Source: Prunella strophiata (taxonomy: Eukaryota; Chordata; Aves; Passeriformes; Prunellidae). Taken from it: a stretch of 64,000 nt of DNA. The notes below the pieces were generated by a model. The model was not told the DNA's origin. It saw only the letters and a list, made by a program, of their open reading frames with translations, and made no database searches. A program made the translations under genes and the position numbers. The stretch lies in NCBI GenBank assembly GCA_036583965.1, contig JAZBQD010000027.1:7417187-7481186 (forward strand). Direction: 5' to 3'. Positions 1 to 10,463 of the stretch are shown one piece after another (the stretch's first letter is position 1; each line of letters begins with the position of its first letter).

Positions 1-411
1 GGTGGGGAGCAGCTGAGGGAGCTGGGGGGCTCAGCCTGGAGAAAAGGGGGATCAGGGGAGACCTTAACAATCTCTAAACTACCATAAAGGAGCTGGCAGC
101 CAGATGGGGGTTGGTCACTCCTCCCAAGTAACAAGCAATAGGACAAGACAAAACAGCCTCAAGCTGCACCAGGGAAGGCTTAGATTGGATATTAGGGAAA
201 AAAAATTCTGCCCTGAAAGGGTTGTCAAGCCCTGGAACTGGCTGCCAATGGAAGTGGTAGAGTCACCATCCCTGGAGATATTTAAAAGAGGTGTAGATGT
301 GGTGTTCAGGGACATGGTTTAGAGGTGGGATTGGCAGTAGTGGTTAATGGCTGGAATTTATGATCTTAAAGGCCTTTTCCAACCTAAATGATTCCATGAT
401 TCTGTGATTCT
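1..411 (+). mobile_element. CR1 LINE, 3' end fragment
   Basis: The sequence matches the familiar 3' part of avian CR1 elements: CAGCCTGGAGAAAAG, GTAACAAGCAATAGGACAAG, CTGGAACTGGCTGCC, GTCACCATCCCTGGAGATAT. It ends in TTCCAACCTAAATGATTCC and the short tail ATGATTCTGTGATTCT. It runs off the left edge of the window, so its true 5' extent is unknown. It encodes only the decayed end of the 3' region and no functional reverse transcriptase. Confidence 0.9.
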
Positions 412-2170
412 AGATAGCACCTCCATGTCAGAGGCAGGACAGATAAGGGTGTCTACTGAACTGCCATTATTTCTTAAGAATGTGTCAATTCATCACTTCT
501 CATCAGTGAAAATTTATCTGAAGCATTAGCTTACTTCCCAATCAGTTAACTATTGAAGCAGAATCTTGAGCTACTTCCCTGGGCTGATTCTTTTAGCCCT
601 TAAACAAAATTCAGACTTCCTTTGCTTTGTGGTCTTTTCTCTTGCATTTTTGGATAAAAGCTGAAGGTATGCCTTATATTTATGTTCCCTAAATACTGTG
701 ATATATTCTCATCAGTGCCCCCTTTTGCTTCTAAATCCCCACATATCTTATCTCTTCTATTTTATTACTTCTTATATTTACTGGTAAATAATAAGAGAGG
801 GAATTTGGAAAATATAGGCCATTTGGAAGAAATTCTGTGTGTATCATATCAGAGAACTTGAAAGATTAGAGAAATATTTACAGCTCCCAAAGAGTCAATC
901 TTTAGTGCAAGATTTAATAAAGGGATGGACACGAGCCCTGTTTGCTCTCGCTGTTCTGGAAGGACTGGTTTTGCAATATTTTCTGTCTTCACAACAGTAA
1001 AACTACTTCTGATGAATTTAGCAAAGTTTGTATGCAGCAGTGCCCCAGACACTTTCTTATTTTCCTTGACATTATTTTTTCATCAGTTTGGACGATGTAG
1101 TATCTGCAGACAGTGCATGTTCCAAATATTGGATTGCTGTATTTTTGCATACAAACCTTGTAAAGGAAAAGAAATGCCACACTATGCGTACAAGCATCAA
1201 AATCTGATTATATGCAGGATTCTAATCTTAATATCACACCATCCTCACTGAAAAGCATTGCAAGAATATTCCAATTCATATTCTGAATGGTGTGTTTCTC
1301 TGCAGTCATCTTGCAGAATTCTTATTCCTACCAGGAGAAAATCAGTATACTGAACTGAATAAAAATGTATACATTAAATTGCTTATTCAAATGTCCACCT
1401 TTGATGTTTGCAGGGAATTCAAGCAGGAAGCAGTATAACCCGAGCTTTGTTCTATTGATACAAGAGGCTAATGTGAGTTACAAAACAGGAAAGAATGAGA
1501 AGTTGCTTAATACACTGGAAATGTGGAAAAAATGCAGATTTCTGTTATTAGCTTTCACAGCTGTATTTGCATAGAAATATACTAACGGCTGGATGACATT
1601 TCATGCATGAACTTGATAGAGCATCCTTAAAAATATTCATGTTAGAAGAGTACTTAAAGGGAACCTCAAATTTGAACATTCCTGTCTTTGTTAAAAAAAA
1701 TCCAAACCCTGGTTTCCCTAGGGTATTCCAGTGCAAGGTATTTCTTTATGAAACAAAGATTTCTTTGTTATGAGGAATTCTGGGACAGAGTAGGAAGGGC
1801 CCTTTTTTCTGATCACACTTTAAAAAAGATCCTGATTCCCCTGAATGTTAAATATTATTGAACAATAGATGTTGCTCAGGCTTTTGTGGAAAATACCAGC
1901 AAAGCAAGAAGACCCTTGAGGTTTCAAACACCTCTTGGATTATCAGTTTCCTATGCCATTTTCTATTTTGAGGGAACACCTTCCTTGTAAGTGGGACAAA
2001 GATGAATGCCAATCATCTACACTATGTGAGATAAAAGGAGTTTGCTTTGAAAAACTAGAACAATTCTTGGAGGGGTCTATGACAGTTACCCCCTTGTATG
2101 AATTTTTGGGAGCTGGGTCACAGCAATTCCTTCCAATTCACATTTGCTTGTTGTGTGTTGTTTGTTTGTT

Positions 2171-2214
<44 letters not shown>

Positions 2215-5200
2215 CACCTACTAGAGCAGACCAGGTGCAGCTTCATTTGTAACTCATAAATGATAAAGATTTCTGGTTTTATTTAGAGTGGAGAGGTTCA
2301 GAGAGCATAGTGAAGGATTTTAGATCAGGGAGTACTTTCACTTGCCAGAAGTTTCAGCTTTCATTTTCTGTTCTTTTAATTTAAACATGATTATTAACAA
2401 TACACAGCTGAGGAAGGCACTTTTCTGAAATATTCCAAGGATTATTCCTGCTCTGTTATCTCCCTTTCACCTTCCACAACAGGATTTTACGTGCTCGCAT
2501 TAGTTGATGCTCTTCAGAAGAGCAGCTGGTCCATCTCTGATTGTGACTTTCATTAGAAGCAGAAAACTCTACCTTCTGAAGTAGTGAGATGTGAGCACTA
2601 AGTCCTGGGAACATTTTCTAAAAACTCACTTTATAATGAAATATAAACCGGTTCTGAAAGGGATTAGAAGGAATATGACAGGAGTATAAATTAAAAAGCA
2701 CTGCATTTTGAAAACATCTATTTAAGCAGTTTTGACTCTGCCTTCACTCAATCCAATTCCTGCAGTTTCTGATTGTCCAGAACCTTCCAGAACAGCAAGA
2801 ACCATCTCTGGAGCCTGTCCACACTTTTGCTAAAATCAGATTTCTAAAGGAAAGTGGGAGTATGTGGAGGTACCTTTTTGGAAAAAATGCGATCCTGCAT
2901 TTTAAGTAGCTGACCTCCTTTCCTTCTGTGTCTATCCTACACTACTTGTATGAACCTCTCAAGCAGAATAGGTCTCTGCAGAAAAGGGCTTCAGGATCAT
3001 TTTCCCTGTCAGTATGAGACATAAATGCTTGTTCAAGACAGAACAGTGCTGTACAGATGTGAAAACAGAAAACCAAAATGAAAATATTATGAAAAAGGGT
3101 CATTAATATCATCTTACTTAGAGGATCTGTCTAAACCATAACATAATCACAGGCAGTGTCTACTAATGATATTTTACACTGAAGCCCAAAGGTTACAAAA
3201 AGACTTCAGTCTTTGCCAAAAGAAAGTCACTTTTTCATCTGAAGTACAGAAGGAATCAAATTCTTGCGGTGGTGCAAAATCTATGTATGCAAAGCTACTT
3301 TTAGAGTCATATTACTAAAACGCCTGTCAAAAGTCAGGGGAAAGTCTGGTTTATAATAGGAAAGGGCAAATCTCAAATAAAATTTCCAGTTAGAGTGAAA
3401 ATATATAGGCTGAAGCCATCAGTGGATGGTAGTAGCAATAAAGATCATTTGTGCTGCAAGAGCAATATCATCTCCAGAGCAGTTTTTGCAGACGGTGGCA
3501 ATGGCACCTGAAGGACGCGTTTTACAGGTGAGTCCATGCACGAGTCAGCTCACACAGAGCCCTCCCTGCCTTCCTCACAGGAAAGGAGTTTATCACATGG
3601 AAAACAGCATTTTACCTGAGTGCAAAAGATGGCATTTAGCAAGATTAGGAATGGTGTACATGAGGGTAGGAGCTGAAAGCCACGAGTCATTTGAGAGTCA
3701 TTTGCAGCTCCCAGAGAGGGGTGGGTGAGGGTGGGGGAACTGCTGCTCTCACCGAGGAGAGATGGTGCCGACTGGCAGCATCTCCTGGTTCCTGTTGACT
3801 TTCTGTGGGCACGTTTAACCTGTAATTTGGAAGAGGAAAATACAGTCTGGCACACATTCCTGAAGGGTTGCCAGTCCCAGATCTATCCATTGCATAGCCT
3901 GCCAGAATTGGAAAGATAAGTACCTTACAGACCAGTATCCACAGCAACAGACACCAGAATTTTATATTTTTAATACATATAAAAACCCAAAGAAAATAAT
4001 TACTTTTTCATTTTCCAATTTTATAATAGTAATAATGACCTTTAGGTCAGGAATTTTCAGCAGTTAATGACTGTCTGGCTTTTTCTTTGGTCCTTGGTTT
4101 CTCCAGCCAGTCATTAACAGTGAGAAAAGTGCCTTCTCCTGTGGACACTATGGCTTAATCGTTACCTTTTCATGCTACAGAATGCACCAGCTGGGAAATA
4201 AGTGTCTCCTATGTGAATGGATCCATGAAATGTGCCTTGGGTTTCATTTCTTTGAAAGAATATTCTGTGAGGGTGTGAGAGTTTACTGTAAAAGATGATT
4301 GACTAGCATCCACAGCCCTGAGAAAAGTTAGATCACTCTGAGGAATTGGGACTGAGGATGGTTTAAGGCCATAGATCTCAAAAGATTAAATCTTCAGAAT
4401 TTATCTGTGTAATCTAGGTTCCCTTACTCTTGGTAATGGAGTGCTTTGGAATTATATATGGACACAAATATTTTCTTATCCATCTTCTAGGATCACACAG
4501 GAACAGGACCTTTTTTTTTTTGTTTGTAGTTTCATATGAAATCACTGTGATGCTGAAAGCACAGTGTGGTGACAGTGTCTCACGAGTTAGAATTTATTTT
4601 AAAATATAAAGGGGAACAACCCTCTGGAATGCTTACCCTGCTCCATGTGGATATTACATTCCCTTCTTCCAAGCACCCTCTCTCTCAAAACACCTAGAAG
4701 CTGTGCATGACTTGGTTCAGAAGAAAATTTATTTATACAAGAAAATTACTTTGTCTTGCACTTCATTTTATTATAAAAAATGCAAACCATGGAATGGAAG
4801 TATCTTCTGACCACTCTACCAATCATATTCTTCATAAAAATTAGCCAGATTGTGAATATATTGTATGCCTGAACATATATAAACCTTTGAACAGTCTTCA
4901 GCTCTTGTGCCTGTTAGATGAGCTCTTCTTTAACCTGTATGACTTTTAATGCCATTGTTCCAATACAGTGTTACCCAAAAAATTGTGAATATATCTTTCC
5001 TTCAAGGTGTATTTGAGCTTGAAAACAGTTGTGTAAGAAATGCACTAGTTGGAGGACAAATAAATCCACAAGAAAACAACAGTTTTCTAAACCACATATC
5101 CAATGTGTAGGGACTCCTAGTAGTAGTCCAATGTATGGTTAGTGCTGAAGAGTCAGGTAGTAGTGAAGCACCTCCACTGGGACACTAAAAGAAAACGAGA

Positions 5201-7020
5201 ATTTCTTCTTTAGCAGATTTAAAGTCAATATGGTGTCCTTTGAGAGTTTGCTACTAACTATGGAATAATGTGAATGATGAGCCTAATTTTAATGTTTTGC
5301 TGTGAAAAGAGATTTAGCACCTGCATAACTTTTACTGGAACTATTAGCTTTTCATTTTGTATCTTTAAGTGAAAACAGAGTGCGCATGAAAGCTGCAGAC
5401 ATCCGCTTTTGCTTGGATGTTTTTTTACTTTTCAAGAAAAATAACACTAGCAAGATATAAGTAGTGTTCCAAGAAAGAGCCACTCAAGAGTCCCGCAAGG
5501 GCTGGGACTGTGCTTTGTGGTTTTTCCACTCTTGGAGTGACAGTATTACTTTCTCAGCTGAGGCTTCATTTGCATTTTGAAAGTACAACAATTTACTTCT
5601 CAGCAGGGCTGTGCTGCTTCTAAAAGGCTGGACTGGCTTGAGGATTTAAATCCAGTAAGGTTCCAGTAATTCCCTTTACAATGAGTTTTAAAATCTACAC
5701 CTTTACAATAGCTCTGCACCTTTAAACTTTAGGCTCAACTCTGTGTTAAAGTAGCTGGCTAACCATTAGTAGAAATGGGAAAGGTCCAAAAGACAGGAGT
5801 GACAAGTGACTTGTGTTTCATTCACTGCTTTAATGGATTTTTCCTCAGCTTCACAGCTAACCAGTGCAGATTATTTATAGATTTTAAAGCCAGAAATTAA
5901 CACTGTTCCTTGTAGGCAGAAGAAAAAAATGTATGTGATCATTATTAATTTTTTAGCATTGTAATGCCTTCTGGCTCAACGTGTGCAAGGGACCAAGAGT
6001 AAACATGCATTTATCATCCCGACCCTTATCTGTTCCCAAAAATGTCCTTCAGTGGAGAACTGTGAAACAGCCTACCTAAAGGATTTGAGACCTTTTTTTT
6101 TTTTTTTTTTTTTGCTGCTGATGCAAAAATTGTTACAGTCTTTGCTGTAATTGAACATTCAAATGTAAAATATTGCAAATACCAGATTAGAGTGCTCCTT
6201 TCCCCCAAAAGCCCCAACCAACCAACCAACAAACCCACTATGGTGCTAGTTGCCTTCACATGAAAAGCCTTTTGGTTTCCTTTCATTGGGATAAATTAGC
6301 CAGGCATCCTTGCTACCCAAAGAGATCTCTCCCCTCCCAATGCAAATTAATTTTTGAGTCCTGACCTTCTCTTTGTTTCCTTTTATTTCCAGTTTTACCA
6401 TTGCTCTGAGTTCCTTTCCCTCAACAGCAGCCTTACACACCCCTAACAGAATTCAGCTGTGGAGGGAATACAATCCTGGCAGGAGGCTGTCTACCCAATC
6501 CCTCACTGGCCACTGAACTCACTAGAACAAAATTGTCCTTCATGTAATTTTACTAGTGTCCATGGAGTAATTCCAGCAATCAGCCTGTCCTGTCATCTCT
6601 CTGCAGCTCCCTGTACCCCACTGTAACACGAGGTAGAGGAGACAGCAATGATACAGCAGCTGGTATTGTTTGATCAGCAACACAATCCTTGCTGGAATTT
6701 CATTTCCCTTGCAGACTCACTACTAGAATACATTTGTCATCCATACTTTGTAGCAGAGTTATATTTGCCTGTAATTACACACGAGTCTGGCAATACTCTA
6801 TTGTTAACATAAAGTACTGCCATTTAAATCCCCAATCTTAAACTGGAGTATTTGCAAAACTCTGTAATTGCTAAAATAATAAAGCTGCCATTACTGTATG
6901 GGAAGTTTACAGCTTGCTGGTGAAATACTTACATTGGCTTAACTACACCTGTATAGATTCCTTATGTTTTCATGTGCTGTTTAAGACAGACAGATTTCTG
7001 CTGGGCACAACCAAAAGTTT
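412..7020. other. Gene-free upstream flank
   Basis: This is AT-rich sequence with no open frame that looks protein-like and no splice-bracketed exon I could support. It holds the T38 tract (2173-2210), a T21 tract (6093-6113) and a short CCAACCAACCAACC repeat near 6216. Otherwise I see nothing in it. Confidence 0.6.
2173..2210. repeat. Poly(T) tract of 38
   Basis: There are 38 uninterrupted T bases, preceded by TTGTTTGTTTGTTGG. This is the longest homopolymer in the window. No retroposed sequence with an obvious source lies next to it, so it may be either a microsatellite or the tail of an old minus-strand retrocopy. Confidence 0.95.
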
Positions 7021-7200
7021 CTGGCACTGTCATGGAGTGGCTGAGGTTGGAAGAGGCCTCAGGAGCTCACCTAATCCAGCCCCTGCTCAAAGGGTTGCCC
7101 AAGACCATGTCCAGATGCTTTTGAGTTACCTCCAAACATGAAAACTCCACAAGCTCTCTGGGAACCTGTGCCAGTGCTCAGTCAAAACTGAACTACATGT
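7021..7200 (-). mobile_element. CR1 LINE fragment, reverse orientation
   Basis: Read on the + strand this is the complement of a CR1 3' region: GGTTGGAAGAGGCCTC, CACCTAATCCAGCCCCTGCT, GGACCATGTCCAGATG-like sequence, ACTCCACAAGCTCTCTGGG and ACCTGTGCCAGTGCTCAGTC. It is short and diverged, with no tail visible. The boundaries are approximate. Confidence 0.8.
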
Positions 7201-8071
7201 TTTCCAGCTTGTGGTCTGACCTCATGTAGGAGGAAGTCTATAAAAGATAACCAGGAAAAACAAGTTCAGTGTGGTTTTACTCAGTGCAATGGACACAGAT
7301 AGTACTGCAAATACCCAGGGATATGAAAACCCACAATGATATATTTTGGTTTCATTTTGTGTTGGTGTTTTGCAAACAAAAAGTTGGTGATGCCTCTCTC
7401 TCATACTCATTCTGTGATTTCACTTTTTTTTTTTTTTCTTTTTTTTTCTTTCTTCTATTTTTACATTAAATAGTTCTCCTCATGTGATTGTTCTGTTCCT
7501 AAGTCTGGTTGGGTAAAACAGGCCTCAGGACTAGAAGCAGCAGTATGACCTCGCTCTGAGCCACATGCAATTTTGCCACATTACCCTTTTCATACCTGAA
7601 CCTCAGAATATCCATACTTTGTATCTAAGAGTCTCCAAAACCACACTTTGTAGTTTAGAGTCTCCAAAACCGTACTTTGTATCTAAGAGTCTCCAAAACT
7701 TTGTGAATTTGTGCTAAAACTTGTGCTGTCTCTAAGCCTTGTTCTGACACACCTGCACGGCATTTCTCAGCTCTCTGTGCTCTTTTGGGAGAGGACAGGG
7801 GAGCTTTGTGCTCCTCCAGCAGCCCCCAGGGCACGCAATGATGGAGTGCAGGTGGTTCTGCATTTCCATGAGGACCTTCATGTAAAAGCTGATGCTCCAG
7901 TGCTGTTGCCAAGTGGCAGATGAGTGTGAGGTTCTGTGTTGTGTTGTCTGGCCAGGAAGGATCCACTCTCCTCTCACAGGTCCCTCCTGCCCCTTTTCCC
8001 TGCACTCGCTGCCTGTGCCCTGGCCCTCGAAACAAATCCCACTGTGTGTCACCCCTCTGTTTCCTCTCTAA
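7201..8071. other. Gene-free segment between two CR1 fragments
   Basis: It contains a T/C-rich run (7424-7455) and the 29-bp triplicate. Open frames at 7655-8035 on both strands overlap and lack any recognisable motif. I see no gene. Confidence 0.55.
7615..7700 (+). repeat. Three tandem copies of a 29-bp repeat
   Basis: Units at 7615-7643, 7644-7672 and 7673-7700 share ACTTTGTA....TAGAGTCTCCAAAAC with a few substitutions. The middle copy has GTTTAG for TCTAAG. No known element is recognised. Confidence 0.9.
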
Positions 8072-8505
8072 GGGTGATCAGAGCAATGGAGCACCTCTCC
8101 AAGGAGGAAAGACACAGAGAATCAGAAATGTTCAGCCTGGAGAAAGCTTCAGAGTGACCTTACAGCCTTGCAGCACCTGGAAGGGACTTAAGAGGAAAGA
8201 TAAGGAGAGACTTATTACAAGAGTGTGTAGTGACAGGACAAGGGGGAACAGCTTCAAATTGAAAGAGTGCAGGGTTAGATTGGCTAGCAGGAAAAAATTC
8301 TTTAGGGTGGTCAGGGTGGTGAGGCCCTGGTACAGGCTGTCCAGGGAAGTCATGGATGCCCCATGCCTGGAAGAGTTCAAGGCCAGGTTGGATGGGGCTT
8401 GGAGCAACCCGCTCCAGTGGAGGCTGTCCCTGCCCGGGGCAGCAGGGCTGGAACGAGACAATCTTTAAGGTCTCCTCCAGCACAAACCACTCCACGGTTC
8501 TCTGG
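8072..8505 (+). mobile_element. CR1 LINE 3' fragment upstream of the BEND5 array
   Basis: Diagnostic CR1 strings in order are GGAGCACCTCTCCAAGGAGG, GTTCAGCCTGGAGAAAG, GTAGTGACAGGACAAGGGGG, AGGAAAAAATTCTTTAGG, GTGAGGCCCTGGTACAGG, TGGATGCCCCATGCCTGGAA, AAGGCCAGGTTGGATGGGGC and GATCTTTAAGG-type sequence. It ends near TTCTCTGG without a clear 8-bp tail. It is full of indels and is not coding. It sits about 150 bp before the start of the GC-rich block that leads to BEND5. Confidence 0.93.
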
Positions 8506-8659
8506 AACAAAGCCTATTCCTGCGGCACATCTACGGCGTTCCCAACCTGGGGGCACAAAGACCTTCCCGAGGCCCTTCCTGGGGCTGAGCTGGAGCTCGG
8601 CTGAGGGTCGGGACGCGGGAGGCGCGATCCGTGCGGGGCCGTGAGGGCCGTGTGTCCCG

Positions 8660-10052
8660 AAGAGCAGCGCACGGGGGGGCCGAGCGGGGCCGGGGCTGTG
8701 TGCGGGGCCGCGGCTGTGTGCGGGGCCGAGCGGGGCCGGGGCCGTGCAGGGCGCTGTGTGTGCGGCGCTGTTCGCGGCGGGCACCGAGCGGGGCTGTGTG
8801 CGGGGCACTGTGTGAGGGGCACTGTGTGAGGGGCACTGTGTGAGGGGCACTGTGTGCGGGGCACTGTGTGTGAGGGGCAGTGTGTGAGGGGCACTGTGTG
8901 AGGGGCACTGTGTGCGGGGCACTGTGTGTGAGGGGCAGTGTGTGAGGGGCACTGTGTGAGGGGCACTGTGTACAGGGCTGTGTACGGGGCTGTGTGCGGG
9001 GCTCTGTGTGCGGGGCACAGTGTGTGCGGCGCTGCTCACAGCGGGCACCGAGCGGGGCTGTGTGTGGGGCACTGTGTGTGCGGGGCACTGTGTGTGCGGG
9101 GCACTGTGTGCGGGGCACTGTGTGCGGGGCACTGTGTGTGCGGGGCACTGTGTGTGAGGGGCACTGTGTGAGGGGCACCGTGTGCGGGGCACCGTGTGAA
9201 GGGCACCGTGTGTGCGGCGCTGCTCACAGCGGGCACCGAGCGGGGCTGTGTGCGGGGCACTGTGTGAGGGGCACTGTGTGCGGGGCACTGTGTGAAGGGC
9301 ACTGTGTGCGGGGCACTGTGTGAAGGGCACCGTGTGTGCGGCGCTGCTCACAACGGGCACCGAGCGGGGCCGGGGCACTGTGTGAGGGGCACTGTGTGTG
9401 GGGCACTGTGTGTGCGGCGCTGTTCACAGCGGGCACCGAGCGGGGCTGTGTGCGGGGCACTGTGTGAGGGGCTGTGTGAGGGGCTGTGTGAGGGGCACTG
9501 TGTGTGAGGCTGTGTGCGGGGCACCGTGTGAAGGGCACCGTGTGTGCGGCGCTGCTCACAGCGGGCACCGAGCGGGGCTGTGTGAGGGGCACTGTGTGTG
9601 GGGCACTGTGTGAGGGGCACTGTGTGAGGGGCTGTGTGAGGGGCTGTGTGAGGGGCACTGTGTGTGAGGCTGTGTGCGGGGCACTGTGTGAAGGGCACCG
9701 TGTGTGCGGCGCTGCTCACAGCGGGCACCGAGCGGGGCTGTGTGAGGGGCTGTGTGAGGGGCACTGTGTGAAGGGCACTGTGTGTGAAGGGCACTGTGTG
9801 TGCGGGGCACTGTGTGTGCGAGGCTGTGTGCGGGGCACCGTGTGAAGGGCACCGTGTGTGCGGCGCTGCTCACAGCGGGCACCGAGCGGGGCTGTGTGAG
9901 GGGCACTGTGTACGGGGCTGTGTGCGGGGCACTGTGTGCGGGGCACTGTGTGAGGGGCACTGTGTGAGGGGCACTGTGTGTGCGGGGCTGTGTGCGGGGC
10001 TCTGTGTGAAGGGCACCGTGTGTGCGGCGCTGCTCACAGCGGGCACCGAGCG
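8660..10052 (+). repeat. G-rich minisatellite (12/14/16-nt units with GC-rich modules) upstream of BEND5
   Basis: About 1.4 kb is built from the unit GGGGCACTGTGTGA and its variants: TGTGC for TGTGA, an extra TG giving 16 nt, and loss of CA giving the 12-nt GGGGCTGTGTGA. Interspersed are nine copies of a module GCGGCGCTGCTCACAGCGG followed by GCACCGAGCG, starting near 8761, 9025, 9213, 9337, 9413, 9545, 9705, 9859 and 10023. The module spacing is irregular (76-264 bp). G-runs lie on the + strand. The unit has few stop codons on either strand, so several frames stay open for hundreds of codons; these are not genes. The array probably mutates by unequal exchange or slippage. Confidence 0.95.
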
Positions 10053-10243
10053 CAGCCCCGGCCGCTCCCGCTGCCCCCGCCCGGGCCCGCCCCGCTCGCG
10101 TCGCTCCGCGCTGGATTGCTCGCGCCTGGCCGGCGCCGTCTGGGGCCCGGCGGGCGGCGCGGCCAGGCCCGCTCAGCCGAGCGCAGAGGCGGCCGCAGGA
10201 ACAATACGGCGGCGGGCGCGGAGCCGCGCGGCCGCCCCGCACC
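10053..10243 (+). promoter_or_regulatory. BEND5 CpG-island core promoter and 5' UTR
   Basis: This is an extremely GC- and CpG-rich unique sequence directly upstream of the BEND5 start codon. It contains clustered GC boxes (CCCGCCCGGG, GCCCGCCCCG at about 10078-10093) and an E2F-like CTCGCGCC, with no TATA box or CCAAT box that I can see. This is typical of a dispersed-start CpG-island promoter. The island continues through exon 1 to about 10670. The transcription start is not determined from sequence. On its upstream side the promoter touches the last module of a minisatellite. Confidence 0.75.
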
Positions 10244-10463
10244 ATGTACGCGTTCGTGCGGTTCCTGGAGGACAACGTGTGCTACGCGCTGCCCGTGTCC
10301 CGCGTGCGGGACTTCAGCCCCACCTCCCAGCAGGACTTCGACAACCAGAAGGTCTACACCGTGTACCGCAACCCCGAGGAGGCGGCGGACGAGGACGACG
10401 AGAGCCCCGGCGAGTGGGGCGACCGGCTGCTGCTGCACAAGGCCCAGATCCTGGCGCTGGCAG
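10244..10463 (+). CDS. BEND5: BEND5 coding exon 1
   Basis: This exon encodes residues 1-73 plus the first base of codon 74. It opens with ATG in the context CGCACC-ATG-T and ends at the donor GCAG|GTGAGG, leaving a phase 1 intron. The first 40 residues are the family signature (MYAFVRFLED, then RVRDFSP and DFDNQKVYTVYR). These are followed by a short acidic, low-complexity linker (EEAADEDDESPGE), and the exon closes with LLLHKAQILALA. The exon is very GC-rich and lies inside the CpG island, unlike the AT-rich later exons. An open frame runs past the donor into the GC-rich start of intron 1 but loses all family similarity there. Confidence 0.95.

Noticed and set aside
8761..8790. Possible REST/RE1 half-site in the array module (GGCGCTGTTC)
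   Set aside because: Only one half matches, the second half is absent at any usual spacing, and most module copies carry GCTGCTC instead.
8377..9378. 333-codon minus-strand open frame with His/Thr/Pro/Cys repeats (and similar frames on both strands to 10275)
   Set aside because: It is a direct consequence of a short repeat unit with few stop codons. Several frames on both strands are open at once and there is no non-repetitive domain.
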